Below are positions 9,624-21,669 of a stretch of 64,000 nucleotides of DNA, piece by piece (the stretch's first letter is position 1; the number at the start of each line of letters is the position of its first letter). The notes under the pieces are model-generated. The model made no database searches. It had not been told where the DNA came from and worked only from the letters and a program-made list of their open reading frames with translations. The position numbers and the translations under genes were made by a program. The stretch lies in contig CM057135.1 in NCBI GenBank assembly GCA_029964075.1, positions 30,555,366-30,619,365 of the forward strand, read 5' to 3'. Source of the stretch: Patiria pectinifera (taxonomy: Eukaryota > Echinodermata > Asteroidea > Valvatida > Asterinidae).

Positions 9624-12600
9624 GTATATCAACGTTGATCAAACAGAAAAAAGTTTTGTAACTTGTAAATACAACCATGGAGGAAGGAATTAAGTTAATT
9701 CCTTCCTCCATGATACAACACATGTTATTCTGTTCAGTATTCACTGCAAAAGTGCAATGCAAATGCAACCAGGCATTGCATTGCATTTGCAATTGATTTG
9801 CTTTACAGTGCTGGATTTGGAATGTTGTGTTATAAATTAAAACGTGATGTTACTTAGGCCAGTTTAGACAAGTTGAGGGGCCTAAATTGAAATAAAAAAA
9901 ATTCATGAAAATGTCATTATTTACTAAATTTAGGCCTAACAAAATTACCGAACAAAGTCAAACATGCCATGTTGCATCAAACATTCAAAAATGAATTCCC
10001 CCAAAATTATGCATAATAATTTTTTTAACAAATGTCATAATTATCCCATTAATCATGAATATTACATTAATGATTAAACATGTAACTAGTCCTTTTTCTC
10101 AATAATAATAATACATGTATGTTCAGCTTTGGCATGCTTAGGCGTATTTAACTTAACTTGGCCTTAGTTTTTATTTACCGTTTTGACATACATTTTTCAT
10201 ATTCACCATGCTCATCATAGGCCTACTTTGTTAGATTACTCTTCAGACTTCACTTCAGTCTGTTTTGTTTAACTATTGCATTTGAACAGTTGGACTGCTT
10301 GCAGCTGCTTGTAACTGCTGGTGTGAATTTTGACGTAGCAACGCAGCGCTTCCATCAAACTCCTGCCCATGTTGCAGCGTTTGGCAACCAACCTCATTGC
10401 CTCATGTGGCTTATCCAATCAGGAGCCAGCGTTAATGCTCAGGTACATGTAAAATGGCTTCATTTGCATGAATTAGACATTTCTTGATTGTATTTTCAAA
10501 ATCAGTGTTTAGGAGTTAAATTGGAGTTTCCACTCAGCATTCTGTGATATTGGATACTCAAAAAAATGTTTTAAAAAGTTGATTTTAAAAAGAAAATGTT
10601 GATGGAAAAAGTGACAAAAAAATTAAAACATTTGAAAAATGCAAAATAACACACATGGTATATGTGTAAACAATTATTTATTTTACACATTGCAGAAATC
10701 AATGACTTTTGATTTATTTAAAAAAAAGAATGAGTAATGCTATCTATTGTCAATTTTTCTTGTGGTTATTCGCAGGATTACCTTGGTGAAACCCCAGCCC
10801 ATAAATCAGCAAGAAGTGGTGGTTTGGAATGCCTAGGAATCCTCAAAGCCAACGGGGCAATGTTCAGGTATGTATCACAGAGTGACCAATAAAGTTTATG
10901 AATCAACGGGCTCCGTGCATCAACAAAAGAGAAGCGTGTATGTACCGGTTTGTCAGGGGTCGTCGGAAATGCGCTCGAATGTCACTCCAAGTGATATCAC
11001 CCAACTCTCCCTTTCTTGTCGGTGAGGGGGTACCTGTGCACGGAGCCCATATTAATCCAAAATGTGTACCAAGTTCAAGTCATAAATATACAGTCTTATG
11101 AATATCTCAACACATTTGAATTTCAGGATAGCCAACAACAATGGCCATATGCCCAAGGACCTGGCGCTGTCCTGCAACAACGAATCCTGCGCGCTGTACA
11201 TCCAGCAGGTTGAGGGCCCCCCACATATTACCAATGGCTTCTCGTCAAAGCGTGACCTGTGCAGAAAGAGAGGTACCGATGACATCACAAACGGGGAGTT
11301 GAAGAAGGCCAGAACGGAGGACGGGATGGATTCACAACCTGCGTTCAACGGCAAACACCTCAACGGAACAGAGAGTAAGACCCCCAGACTTTATGTGCAT
11401 GTGTGAGATTGTAATATTGTCAACTTTAACCTTTCCTTGCAAAATCCAGTAGTGGGCATATATTTTCTAGGCCTTGTCGATCTCAGTGCATGTAGTTGTT
11501 TCGTGTTAGATTTGGTTACATTTAGAAGGATGCCAAGATAAACCCAAATGGGGTAAGGATTATACACGTTTGTATAACTAGTTTCTTGATGTCACACCTT
11601 TTTTTTTGGGGGGGGGGAGTATTTCATTGACCACAAAAACTTTGAAAGTTCCTATTTTGGAATCCTAAGCTTTGTTTCATTTCAGTATTTGACAGTGCAT
11701 GTGCTGGTCTTTGTGCGTTTGTTGGTACTCGGTATGCATGCGAACACTGTCCATTGTGTGATCACAGTAAACATTTGAGGAAGCAAACTTGAAACCTCAC
11801 CACAAAGAACAAAAAGTCAACCGGCTTTACCCCGACTTTGTTTCTCAAAGCTTGCCAACGGACCTCCGTTGAAGAAATAGCTTCAAACCAGGAATCAGAA
11901 ACGGCAGCATCTGCATTAGAAATGGATGTAGATGATAGTGTTCCCATAACAACCAAAGAGGACAATCATGTCACAGTGACAGATTCTGCCCGTGGGGGAG
12001 ATAGAGGGAGCCCCACCAGATTGCCTCCAGAAACCATGGCAACGACCTCAAGGAAATTATCTGCCAGAGAAAAGGGATGGAGATATCCCCTGTTTTTCTA
12101 GGATCTGCAATGAAAGTTATGAAAATAGTCAGAAGCTGTGTTGTGGATATGTGACATCTTGAAAGAAATTATCTGTAACTTGTAAGGCTTTGGTTTTAGG
12201 TGTGGTAGACGTATACATATCGAAGCTGTACATTTTAAAAGCTTAGGATTTTCATGGTTGGCACAGGTGAATTGGATGATCAAGTCCTCTGCTGCAATAC
12301 TAGCAAGCAGGATATCCAGACATTTGTTTGTGTCAGTCAACTAAATAATGAAAGCATGTGTACGTGCAAACTGTATGCGTCATTGATACTTCATATGATA
12401 CTTAGGCACTCTCCTGAAGACGGTCAGAGCATACTGACCGGAACGTCGAGTTTATACCTCTTTTCTTTTCTTTCTTTTCAGAACCATTCTCTTAGTTGAG
12501 AAATTATTCGCACAAGGTGTTTCCGCAAACCTTTCATTATTTAGTATCTCCACCATGCAAAGCCTCAAATCTTACTAACTTCATATCTGTTGTAATTTGT

Positions 12601-14156
12601 TCCTGTTAAAGTACAGGGTAAAATTGTACATAGATGAAATATATTTGTGTCATTTAGTTTCCGTAAAAAAATTATTAGTAGTCCATTTTTTCCTTCCATT
12701 TTTCATAATGTCTTTACCTTCAGACATGGAAATGACCAATGGCAACGCCCAAGTTAATGGACTATTCGGTCAGCATTTTCCTGTGGATGGGGTCAAAGGT
12801 CAACTGAATGGTCAAGGTGATGGTCAAGCCAGTGGTGTGATTGGTCAGTCTGAGGATTATCTCATGCAGTGTTCTGTGCCCAGGCAGCAAGTGACCAGAA
12901 AGTGTCGGGCGCTCATGGGCCACTACCTGTGATTGCTCTTAGCATCTCTGGAAGTTTGGTTGCTGGAGTGATGGTAGTTTGGTTGCTATGGTAACAGAAG
13001 GGTCGCATCTTTGTGTTTTGGTGCGTGGGTGGCTTTTTGGTGAAGTGATATGTTGGTCTGAGGATTCTCTTTAATGTCTCCAAAACACATTTCAGTGTTT
13101 AGAAACTTACTGAGATAATACATCAAATAGATTGGTTTCCATTGCTGCAGTTTGGATGTCTTGAATGTACAGTATGTCTAAGAAACTCTTCTCCTATGCC
13201 TTTCCAAATTCCCCTGCTTCCCAGACAAATTCAGCAGTCTGTGTTTCTCCAAGACATCATTTTGTGTCCACTGCAAGATGGTATCGGTTTCTAATGCAGA
13301 TTCCTCAAAGTAGCTGTTATCATCTAGTGCAAGTTTAAATCTGCCCAGGCATTAACTTGTATATCATCAGTTATGACACACTTCTTGGTATTACTCCAAT
13401 TAGTACATCCTGCTTACGCATCCTCACTTTGTATTGTATTTGAAGCAGCACTAGTCATGTTTGGTACCACACCCATATTTGATAACTTAAATTTGTACTG
13501 ACAAGATACACATGTGCACATGGATGTTTTCTACATGTTGCCATGTGGTGGCAGTTTGGCCTATTTCCATTCATGCTGATCATTGGCACTGCACATGTAG
13601 TTGTCATTGTTTCAACATAATGCACACGTAGTTGTAGATGCCACACCCTCCATTTCTGAGTGACACAGTAGTGCATCATCAACTCCGCTGAAGTCAAGGC
13701 CTCATTAAATCCAGATTCTCCAATCTCCTTACAGATTCTCTGACCTCAAATGGTCTGTCCGCACCCTCCATAGGTGACCCCGCCCCTCATCCCAACTGCA
13801 GTAATGGAATCCAAGCCACGCCCATTTCTTGCATGCACCCGCCCCGCCCACAAGACACAGACCCCAAGAAACTGCAGTCCAGCGAGTTGGTATCTCGATA
13901 CACGGAAGCTGACTTGGGGTCTAACCATTCCCAACACCAATCTGAATCAGCTATGCAAATGGAACCTCCTCTGGGGAATGGTGTTGTAGAAACAATGGAC
14001 CTATCCGAGCATCACAATGGTGTGGCCAGTGAAAAGGTCCCCGTGTCGTTATCAGCTAGTGCTATGGAGCATCAGGCCGCGGTGGCTATGACATTAGGTT
14101 ATAACAAACTGTACGAGTCCACGTACAGCCCGGTTAGCTATTGTCATTTCTTTTGA
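9420..14156 (+). CDS. ANKRD10: Ankyrin repeat domain-containing protein 10-like, whole coding span, 7 exons
   Basis: Coding exons: 9420-9623, 10290-10442, 10776-10867, 11127-11374, 11851-11991, 12724-12816 and 13735-14156. The first four are secure; the donors of exons 5 and 6 are my best reading. Together they give about 450 codons against 420 in human ANKRD10. Residues 30-180 form about five ankyrin repeats with RFPVHRACRDG, FYGWTPAHWSAYYGK, QTPAHVAAFGNQPHCLMWLI and GETPAHKSARSGGLECL, in the same order and with the same exon breaks as ANKRD10. Next comes a basic patch SSKRDLCRKRG followed by KKARTED, matching the NRKRCLED and KKARTEA patch of the vertebrate protein and a likely nuclear signal. 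The rest is low-complexity Ser, Asn and Gln. The start is ATGATGG at 9420-9426, the second ATG having the better Kozak context. ANKRD10's molecular role is poorly defined, so no function is claimed beyond ankyrin-type protein binding. Confidence 0.88.
9676..9712. repeat. Perfect inverted repeat, 18-bp arms with a 1-base centre
   Basis: The arm CATGGAGGAAGGAATTAA, one G, then its exact reverse complement, in intron 1 of the ANKRD10-like gene 53 bases after the exon. In RNA it would have to open a few central pairs to form a hairpin. Confidence 0.85.
9758..9791. repeat. Inverted repeat with octamer-like ATGCAAAT motifs
   Basis: TGCAAATGCAA and TTGCATTTGCA are exact 11-bp reverse complements separated by 12 bases, right after the larger hairpin. 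The flanks hold further copies of GCAATGCAAATG and TTGCATTGCATTTG. Confidence 0.7.
10290..10442 (+). CDS. ANKRD10: ANKRD10 exon 2 (ankyrin repeats 2-3)
   Basis: This 51-codon exon runs from acceptor GAACAG|TTG to donor GCTCAG|GTACAT, phase 0 at both ends. It encodes LDCLQLLVTAG, QTPAHVAAFGNQPHCLMWLI and QSGASVNAQ. Confidence 0.9.
10776..10867 (+). CDS. ANKRD10: ANKRD10 exon 3 (ankyrin repeat 4)
   Basis: This 92-base exon runs from acceptor TCGCAG|GAT to donor TTCAG|GTATGT and ends with two bases of an Arg codon. It encodes DYLGETPAHKSARSGG and LECLGILKANG. It is too short to stand out as an open frame. Confidence 0.88.
11127..11374 (+). CDS. ANKRD10: ANKRD10 exon 4 (last ankyrin repeat, basic patch)
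   Basis: This 248-base exon runs from acceptor TTTCAG|GATAGCC to donor CAGAGA|GTAAGA and ends in phase 1. It encodes RIANNNGHMPKDLAL, then HITNGFSSKRDLCRKRG and ELKKARTED, the basic region conserved in ANKRD10. Confidence 0.88.
11851..11991 (+). CDS. ANKRD10: ANKRD10 exon 5, boundaries tentative
   Basis: An open frame continues the phase-1 junction: acceptor TCTCAAAG at 11849-11850 after a pyrimidine tract, with a second in-phase AG further on. It encodes ALEMDVDDSVPITTKED, comparable in position and acidity to the KMHVD region of human ANKRD10. The only phase-1 donor I see is GCCC|GTGGGG at 11991. If it is not used, the frame stops at TAG 12099-12101, giving a short alternative product. Confidence 0.5.
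12410..12576 (+). mobile_element. Penelope-like repeat, copy 1
   Basis: It starts CTCTCCTGAAGACGGTCAG, continues AGCATACTGACC then GGAACGTCGAG, and later GGTGTTTCCGCAAACC. It is nearly identical over about 150 bases to 26931-27080 and more distantly related to 37427-37556 and 62704-62904 (reverse). The hairpin followed by R-AACGTYGAG is typical of the ends of Penelope-like retroelements. It lies between ANKRD10 exons 5 and 6. Confidence 0.7.
12724..12816 (+). CDS. ANKRD10: ANKRD10 exon 6, boundaries tentative
   Basis: The exon runs from acceptor CCTTCAG|ACATGG to proposed donor GGTCAAG|GTGATG, both phase 1, so it can be included or skipped without a frameshift. It encodes MEMTNGNAQVNGLFGQH and is Asn, Gly and Gln rich. 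Without that donor the frame runs to TGA at 12930-12932, ending MGHYL, another possible terminal exon. Confidence 0.5.
13735..14156 (+). CDS. ANKRD10: ANKRD10 last coding exon
   Basis: This exon runs from acceptor CTTACAG|ATTCTC, phase 1, to TGA at 14154-14156, coding about 139 residues. It begins SLTSNGLSAPS and ends TYSPVSYCHFF. It is rich in Ser, Pro, His and Asn with no domain I recognise. A nearby CCAG|ATTCTC at 13711-13714 is a decoy, because using it would shift the frame. Confidence 0.7.
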
Positions 14157-17100
14157 TGAAGAAGAGCATTCCATATTCCTCTCTAGTACGAATTTGATTA
14201 CCTCATGATATCAGATACAGAGTATATTGTTGCCATGGAAACCAGGTTACCAGGAAACCAAAATTCGACAATTAAATTAACAATACATGACATCAGCAAA
14301 TTGGTCATTGGTCTTTGGGTTTTTTTCCAACCAAACTAAAAAAGTAAACAACAATTTATAGGTACAATTTTTTTTACGGAATTCATGTGAACAAATTCCA
14401 TGTATCTAAAAATTAGGACTTTTTTTAACAGAATTTTATTTAGACTGTTACTAGTTAGTGAAATGTTTGCTGTGTATGATTTATTTTGTTGTAAATAACG
14501 TTTCTGTTAATTATTGTAGCACACAGATGAAATTGAAATGCTAAAATATGTACTGTTTGTATTATAATGCTGATTAAACAATCAGCCGCATAATATTTAA
14601 ATTTTAAACTCTGAAATTTTGTTCATAACTGTTTTGATATTCTAATTTCCCTTTCCATTCTAAGCCCCAGGTCCCCCCCCCCTTTTGAAAAGGTACTACA
14701 TTTCCCTCCTAACATACTTATTGTGAATTACAAATGTTTGTTACACTTACGTGTATGGTTTTTTAAAACAAAAGTCAAATTGATATTTATAAAGTAAAAC
14801 TGTTCGGAATACTATGAGATAATTTATATGTGAGCAAGTGCCAAGCATGAATTTATTTTGTGATCAATCTGAACTATTGCAAAAAAATTTTTAAGGGAAG
14901 GGTGCTTTGTAATTTCTTGGAGAAAAAAAAAACAATTTATTGTTCATGCACTGAAATTCTGTCAGCAGAAAACAGTAGTTTGCATAAAATGTAAAATTCT
15001 GAATGAGTTTATTAGTATTTGAATACCATTCAGTTTTTTTTGGTAAACGTTGCTGATTATTGCAATCAGAACAATCAGACCATGAAAGTATTTTTTAAAA
15101 GTTGCATAAATTAGTAAAAATTAGATAAATTGTTGGTTGCTTTCATAGTCTTTACCTTGAGAATGAAATAGTTAATTTTAGTTAATTGAAAAACTCTAGA
15201 AATAGTGCCATGCCATAGTTGGTTTAATTGAAATTGAAATTGAAGACATATTATTTTTTTCTTTTTAATTTGACGATCCTTGTATATATTTTAGCGGAGT
15301 TCTGGTAGGTCAGGGTTTCTGCAATAGATAGGTTTGCATGTAAATAGTGTGATACGTTGAGAGATTGCATTTTTATGTTTTTATTAAGCAGTGTTTAAAA
15401 AGATGTTAGCTGGAGAGTTTATAGCCCTATGGTGCTTTTATGAAAGAGTATGCGTTATTTGTAGTTTACAAGCAAATGTACAGTTTCAAAATCTACAGTT
15501 ATTAATTAGTATTTTACAAACAAACTGCTTGAAATATATACATTACAACTAAATTGTAAAATAAGGGTAATTACTTTTACGTAATTTACTTATGGGTTCA
15601 AAATTACAGGTTCGTAAATATAAAATAGTACAAGTTGGTTTAAACCACATGTTCATACCTCAGACTGATGGCATGTATTATATGTATATGACTACATAAA
15701 TGGATTTTGTGATTTGGTGAAATTTTCAAGCCTTTCCCAACTTTCCTGTACATGTATAATTCCCATTTGATGTTTTAAACATTAAGTTTAGTAACTGTGC
15801 TGTTGTGGTAATGTTACGCTGGTTCCTAATGTATTATAGGATAATTCCTGTTTTAATTGTAGACCAATTTCTACTGTGTTTTGCTTGTTATTTAAAAAGA
15901 AATTCCTTGCAATGTTTAGAAATCACCTAGTTACACCCCCCTATAGATAGAATGGTAGAGCTTCTAGATATAGGCCATTTAAAAAAAATTATGTTTATCA
16001 CGAACGATAAATTAACACTAAATATCCCAGTCCATTGATTTTATTGTTATTACTCTTTTTTTTTTTATCTTGAATTGAAAAAAAAAACCTGATTGTGAAG
16101 ACAACTTGTTCTTCAAGTTTCAAAAATACCACCTGAATATGTAAGCTAGAATATTTTTTTTAAATGGCCTTCTGTAAAAAAAAAACCGTGTTACTTTGAT
16201 TTTGTGCGTGTTTTGGATAACTGTACATATTTATATTTGTTGAAGTTATGTTCTGGAAACAGGCATATACTGTGACTTTTTGAGACGATGGATGTTTTTT
16301 CTTCGTCTCTTTGAGTTAACAGCCTTGCAGGCCTACCGTCCCCGCTACATCGATGGTATAACTGAAGATCTGGTTGGTCGCTGTGTATTACACAGGCCAG
16401 CCCTTGACTCTAGGACTAACATAATCATCCGCCAAGTTGGTTGCGTCAGTCCAACAGCATAATGGTCAGTTTATGAAATGGTATACTTGAAAATTATGTC
16501 AAGAATGACTTGATGTAAGCAGCGTTACTCTCACAAAAGAGTAGAAGAGTACATACAAATTTACAATGTTGTTGGAAATCCAACATCAAAATGAAAACTT
16601 TTTAATTTTGCTTTTTTCAAAGAATATTAAAAACTTTACAAAATAGCTGGAAAAATTGCCTGTTGCTTTTGCCAGGATTTGACAGTTGACTGTAATGCTG
16701 TTGGACTAACGCAACAATTTGTGACTATCCTCTTGAAGGATTTGGGATGATTTATGAGTTTCTTAGAGATCATATTTTTAAACCGTCCTGCCATCGATAA
16801 AAAAAAAGACAATCAGAAAAAGTGCATTGTTGTGGCTCACAATATACCCAGAAGATGAAGACGTCTGTTTGCTGCAGGAATGTGAGTTTGAACAACTCGG
16901 ATTCGACCAATTAGAATGTGTGTCTTGGAGTAAGCTTGTGTCATTGGTCGAAATGCACTTGTTAACCGTCCCTTAACATGCATTGTTGTACATTATGCTC
17001 GCTGTACTGTAAATGCTTGCTTGCTTTGCTGTATATCTTTTAGAGATGCAAGGAGTTGTGTTGCATCACAGTCTTTCCTGCTCTAAACTTTTTTTCCGGT

Positions 17101-17570
17101 GGTTTGTTGGAAATGTTGTAAGGGTATCTGTTTACCTCTTTGATATCATGGTAGAATAACTGTATAATTAAAATGTATTATAATTCATTTTTGGTTCAAT
17201 ATTTCATCAGAATTTTTTCGTTCAAAATTTACAGAATTTACAGGAATTGTTCGGTTTGTGTCTGATACTTGTTTAAGATATACATATTACCTTGTATATT
17301 ACATTGACTGGATATCAATGTCATTAAATGCTTGAAATTATAAGAGGTTCAACTACTTACAGTTGATTGACGAATTACTTATCGTTGTGAAAATGGTTAA
17401 GAAGGTATGAACATTTTTAAAAGCTTATAACATGTGCAAGTAAGAATATTCAGTGAAAATATTGTAATTTTGAAGCACATCCGTTTTTTAAATTTTTTGT
17501 TTTTTAGTGTTTTTTACACGGTGTAAAGGCAATCTTGCCACGCAAGAACCACATGGCTCTGTGCTCAGAA
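14157..17570 (+). other. AT-rich region, probable ANKRD10 3' UTR and 3' flank
   Basis: No open frame has splice or similarity support. The tract is rich in poly-A and poly-T runs, and no AATAAA was seen soon after the stop; ATTAAA occurs near 14269, 14571 and 17166, so the 3' end is undecided. A poly-C run lies near 14672. The 60-codon frame at 16280 has no recognisable motif. Confidence 0.4.
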
Positions 17571-17586
17571 TAGCGCCCTCTTGTGG
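17571..17586 (-). promoter_or_regulatory. CTCF-like motif
   Basis: On the minus strand this reads CCACAAGAGGGCGCTA, fitting the CTCF core CCAS(N)AGRGGGCGC throughout. It lies between convergent genes. That CTCF binds here is inference. Confidence 0.5.
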
Positions 17587-20500
17587 TTCATTTACTTATT
17601 TTCACATCAGTTATGTTTTGCAAACTGTATGTTAGGCTTGTGTCAACGTTATGTAACTCAGAATGTAGCACCTTTAATATATGTTTTCTTAGGTTTGTTT
17701 TAATGCCTAACACATGTCAGTCTGGTACCTTGTGGACAAAGTTCATTGTAAAAGGCTCAGTTTTGTAAGGCACCAGCCTCTCCAAGACGGGCTAGTGGGT
17801 TTATTGTATTTGACTTGACAATAGTTTGTTAGGTTTTAACTTTTCATTTTATGTTTATACAAATATTTGTAAACGGAAACATTCCCTAGTTGTCATCGAT
17901 AAAAGTGTGGTAGAATTTTTTGAAGTCTTGTTTCACTTGTATTTGTATGTGATTGACATGGTGCAACTAGGAATGCATAAATGACCTATCACCGTTTGCA
18001 AGTTAGCCACGCCCCTTAGACAACCCTGCGCAATTTGTACGTTAAGTTTTGCTTGCCTCAGATTTTGCGCCTTCCACGTCCATTTGTCTATCATGTAATT
18101 GGACAATATTTCACAAGCTGCGTTGACGCAATTCTACCGCGATAGGTGGATAATGTTGAGATATTTTAATTTTCTGAATGGAAACGGAAAATCCATTCAG
18201 GGGACAGTTCCATCAATTTTCATTCTGGTAAATCTTATTTGTAAGTGCTGTACCTGTGACTGCACATGTATGTATAGTTCATCTTGCCATGATGAAATAA
18301 CTTCATTTTCTCAAGAATATAAATATAAAGCAAAAGACAAAGCATCCTCAAATAATAGACGGAACACCAACATTTTCTATACTTGGTTAATATATTTCTT
18401 CTTAATTACTACCTACCTATAACATTTTTTCTGTGTATTTTCAAACAATATAGACATATTCTCGTGCCACACATTGGGATAAAATATGGACAAGAAATGC
18501 ATAAATCTTTAGTCACAATTTTCAGACAAGTATTGTCTATTGTACAGTTTCTTACACTCCTTTCTTATAGCTTTGATCTTGCTTCATCAGTCATTTGTGC
18601 TTCAACTGTATTATACAATTTATTTATTTTTTTTACAATTTTTCTTAACAACTTATGCAGATACATTTGGCTCAATGTACATAGTTCACACACAAACACA
18701 CCTCTACTGGAATTTGTATCCTTGTGGAGACATTTCTTTGTTCTCGTGTACTAAAGTTTTCAAGTTTGAAAGTACAGTTTCAAAATGCTCTTATTTGAAC
18801 CAGAATTAATTTCGTTGACTGAAATTCGGACTTAATATCCCTTTTCTAAAACTCTACCATTTGCGACGGATCAACATACCTTGGAAACTAATTTCTAGTT
18901 TTTTAGTATAATCCATATATCTATTTTGTGAAAACCTTGTGGAGACATATTCATCTATAGAAATTGCCCTGTGGAGACGTATACAATCTTTTGTTCCCTA
19001 TTGTGTGCATGTCTCCAGAGGGCACGGTGTACCAGATCACCTCTAGCTACCACATAACAGTTATTTTTCCCATGTGTTTCTCTTCAGCACTCGACAGTGA
19101 TACTCCTTGTCTACACCACATGTATTTCCATTGTGTGTCAGGAAATACAATGAATAAAATAATGAAGAACATTATTTAGTTTAGTCGGGAATGTACCATG
19201 AACACCTGCCAGAATTTTCTTTTTTAATGTGATGTACATGTACTATGTTAGGATATTTAAAATGCTCAATGTTGTGGGAGGGAAAATGCCCAGTCACCTT
19301 CAACTAACTACAATTTTTACACATGCAACATCAATTTTTTTTAAATGCCCAACCGTGATCAGATTCCAATATTCAATGTACACACAGTCATGTTTTATTT
19401 TGCAGTGGGGGATCCAGCATGGGGCAGGCATGCAACTTTTCCTCGGATCAGCTGAAAACACTGTACGAAGTCTGGGAAAAATTTGAATTTCCTCTTTTTT
19501 GTGTGATTTCCCAGTTGCATGCCTGATTGGGGGGGGGGGGGGGGAAATGGAGGCGTAACCCTGACATACAAGCGAGACATATATTTGCTTAAATAACCAG
19601 TTGACAGCAGCAGATATGGGAAAAAAAAGACGTATCTCACTTTAAAAATAAATAAATAAATAAAATGGCAGGGGGGGGGGGGGGGGCCCCCCCCTCTGGA
19701 TCCACTACTGTTTACAATGTACTCATGGAGAACCTTATAATGTTCCCTTCTATTGTTTGGACTTCAACTTTTCTCGACACATCCCATATGGTTTGTACAC
19801 GAAAACCTCCTGAAGACTTGGCCTCAGGACGTCATGGTTATTGTCATTGTAGGTATCCCATTGTCCCAAGTTCTCAGACGTAACGGATAACAAGATCATG
19901 TGTCTCTGTAACACATTTCATTATGGAATACAGAACATGCTTTTTACAAAAAAATATTTGCCACAATATACAACTAGTGTAATCTGGTCGCAGTTATTAA
20001 TTTCAGTTTTTAGTATTTTTGTTGTTTTAACTTTCAGTTGACATTAACTTGCATCCGAATTGCAGCTCACACCCACACACAAACACACCCACACCACGAT
20101 ACCATTAATTTTATAATAGAAATATTACATTTTTTGGGAGAGAATGGCTTTTTACAGGGTTTAAGGAATACCGGTGAGTATTTATATCTCAAAATAAAGG
20201 AATTTGATCAAGTGACTTTGTAGAAGACTAAATTTTGCTCACATTTTTCTGTTTTAGTTATCATTACTTTAATTGCAACAGAAACATTTCCTGAAGTTTT
20301 CCTGAAGTTTCATAATCCGTTCCTTGATGAGAAAGTTAACAATGGGATCTTGTTCACCCAAAACTCCTTTATTTTGATACATTTTCGGTTTTTAATTAAA
20401 CATTCTTATGTGTTCTTTACTGCTCAATCATTCTTGCACATAAATTCTTACTTGCATATTCTATTGATTGTTTATTTCTAGTCTAACTGTCAACATTACA

Positions 20501-21475
20501 TTATTATTTTTGTTCATTCATTCCTCTTGTAAAGCTGTTTTCTACATATAGAATACTTGTATGTACATATACACACACACATCATCAGCTTCAAACTATT
20601 GCTTCTTTCTAGTGTTGTTTTTGTTTTACAATTCAATACTATGTCCTTTCCCTTTTTTATTGAATATAACTTTTTTTTGTCCTAGAAAACTTCCAAAATG
20701 AAAAGGAACAATACAAAATGGTTTTTCAATGATGGAATGCTTCTCTTACAAGTATATTTTTAACGATTTTTAATGGAAGTACCCTTTATAAAGTGTAAAT
20801 GGCCTTTCCCTTTAAAAATGACTGCCTAAAAACAGGCTATCAATATCCTTGAGTAAACATCTAGTGGAGAGATAGAGGTTTTGCGGCAGCTGCTTTGAAA
20901 AGTGTTTCAAATCAAATTTAACCAGCCATTTACACTGCTTATTATGGGTTGTCTTTAGCAGGAAAAACTTGCGACACATTAATTTCTGATTAGCGACTTG
21001 AAGAAACCTAGCCAAGATGTTAATAAGTTTGCCAATGTTTTGTTCTTGTAATTTATCAGTGTTTGCAGAATCGATAAAGAGCCAGTTTCTAAATAATAAA
21101 AATAAAACACTTTACAGTGAGAACAAAAGTTTTTACAAATAACTGGAAAAATATTTATCATATTTCAATACTGTTGGACTGGGCTCATAAAACTTGCATG
21201 ATACACGATTACCTTAAAAACACCTTTAAATACATTTTAAACACATAAGTTTAACAAAAATGAACATTATTCCATTGCTGTTTTCACAAACTGGCAAATG
21301 TTCCCTGTACAACACACTTTGAAAAAAATAGCTAAAGTTTCAATAGCATCCTATACCTTCGGGTCAGCTGAAACAGTAAACAAAAAAAATCCACCGATAT
21401 TTAATATGAACATAAAGAGATCCTTGTTACCATATGTCCTGTGGCGTCATGGAATATTCACATAAAAGACTGAAA
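17587..21475. other. Gene-poor spacer between convergent genes
   Basis: No exon is recognised. It contains a 'GGATCC' poly-G/C repeat cluster at about 19400-19720, with runs near 19530 and 19672, an ACACAC-rich stretch near 20065-20100, and AATAAATAAATAAATAAA near 19645. AATAAA at about 19152 could serve a very long ANKRD10 3' UTR. Confidence 0.4.
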
Positions 21476-21490
21476 TAGCGCCCTCTATGG
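21476..21490 (-). promoter_or_regulatory. CTCF-like motif just past the SLC6 3' end
   Basis: The minus strand reads CCATAGAGGGCGCTA, sharing AGAGGGCGCTA with the site at 17571 in the same orientation. It lies 28 bases beyond the SLC6 poly(A) signal. Confidence 0.4.
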
Positions 21491-21518
21491 TTTTGCTCAG
21501 GTCAAATAGAATGTGCAT

Positions 21519-21524
21519 TTTATT
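21519..21524 (-). promoter_or_regulatory. Poly(A) signal of the SLC6 gene
   Basis: AATAAA on the minus strand begins two bases after the TAA stop (21528-21526). This implies a very short 3' UTR unless a downstream signal is used. Confidence 0.55.
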
Positions 21525-21525
21525 T

Positions 21526-21669
21526 TTATACAGCTTGTCCTGGTTTTGTACCGTTCATAGTGGTAGCCATCTTGTACTGGGTCAGTGGCATCTGGGCTTG
21601 GTTGGTTTCCTGACCGGTGCCGTGGGCCAGGTCCCATTCCTTGGTTGGCTTGATGACGTTGTTGAACTT
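21526..21669 (-). CDS. SLC6 gene last exon (C-terminal tail)
   Basis: This exon runs from acceptor TTTGCAG|AAGTTC to TAA at 21528-21526, coding 47 residues. It contains [15 protein letters not shown], a W-aligned tail like KPS.DWGPAL of GlyT1, and ends KPGQAV. Confidence 0.9.
   Translation of the reverse strand, partial: KFNNVIKPTKEWDLAHGTGQETNQAQMPLTQYKMATTMNGTKPGQAV

Noticed and set aside
9412-9792. 126-codon frame on the minus strand over ANKRD10 exon 1
   Set aside because: It is the shadow of the coding exon plus the hairpins, with no splice support or similarity.
16280-16462. 60-codon plus frame with RPRYIDGITEDLVGRC
   Set aside because: No splice partners or known family; in the AT-rich 3' flank.
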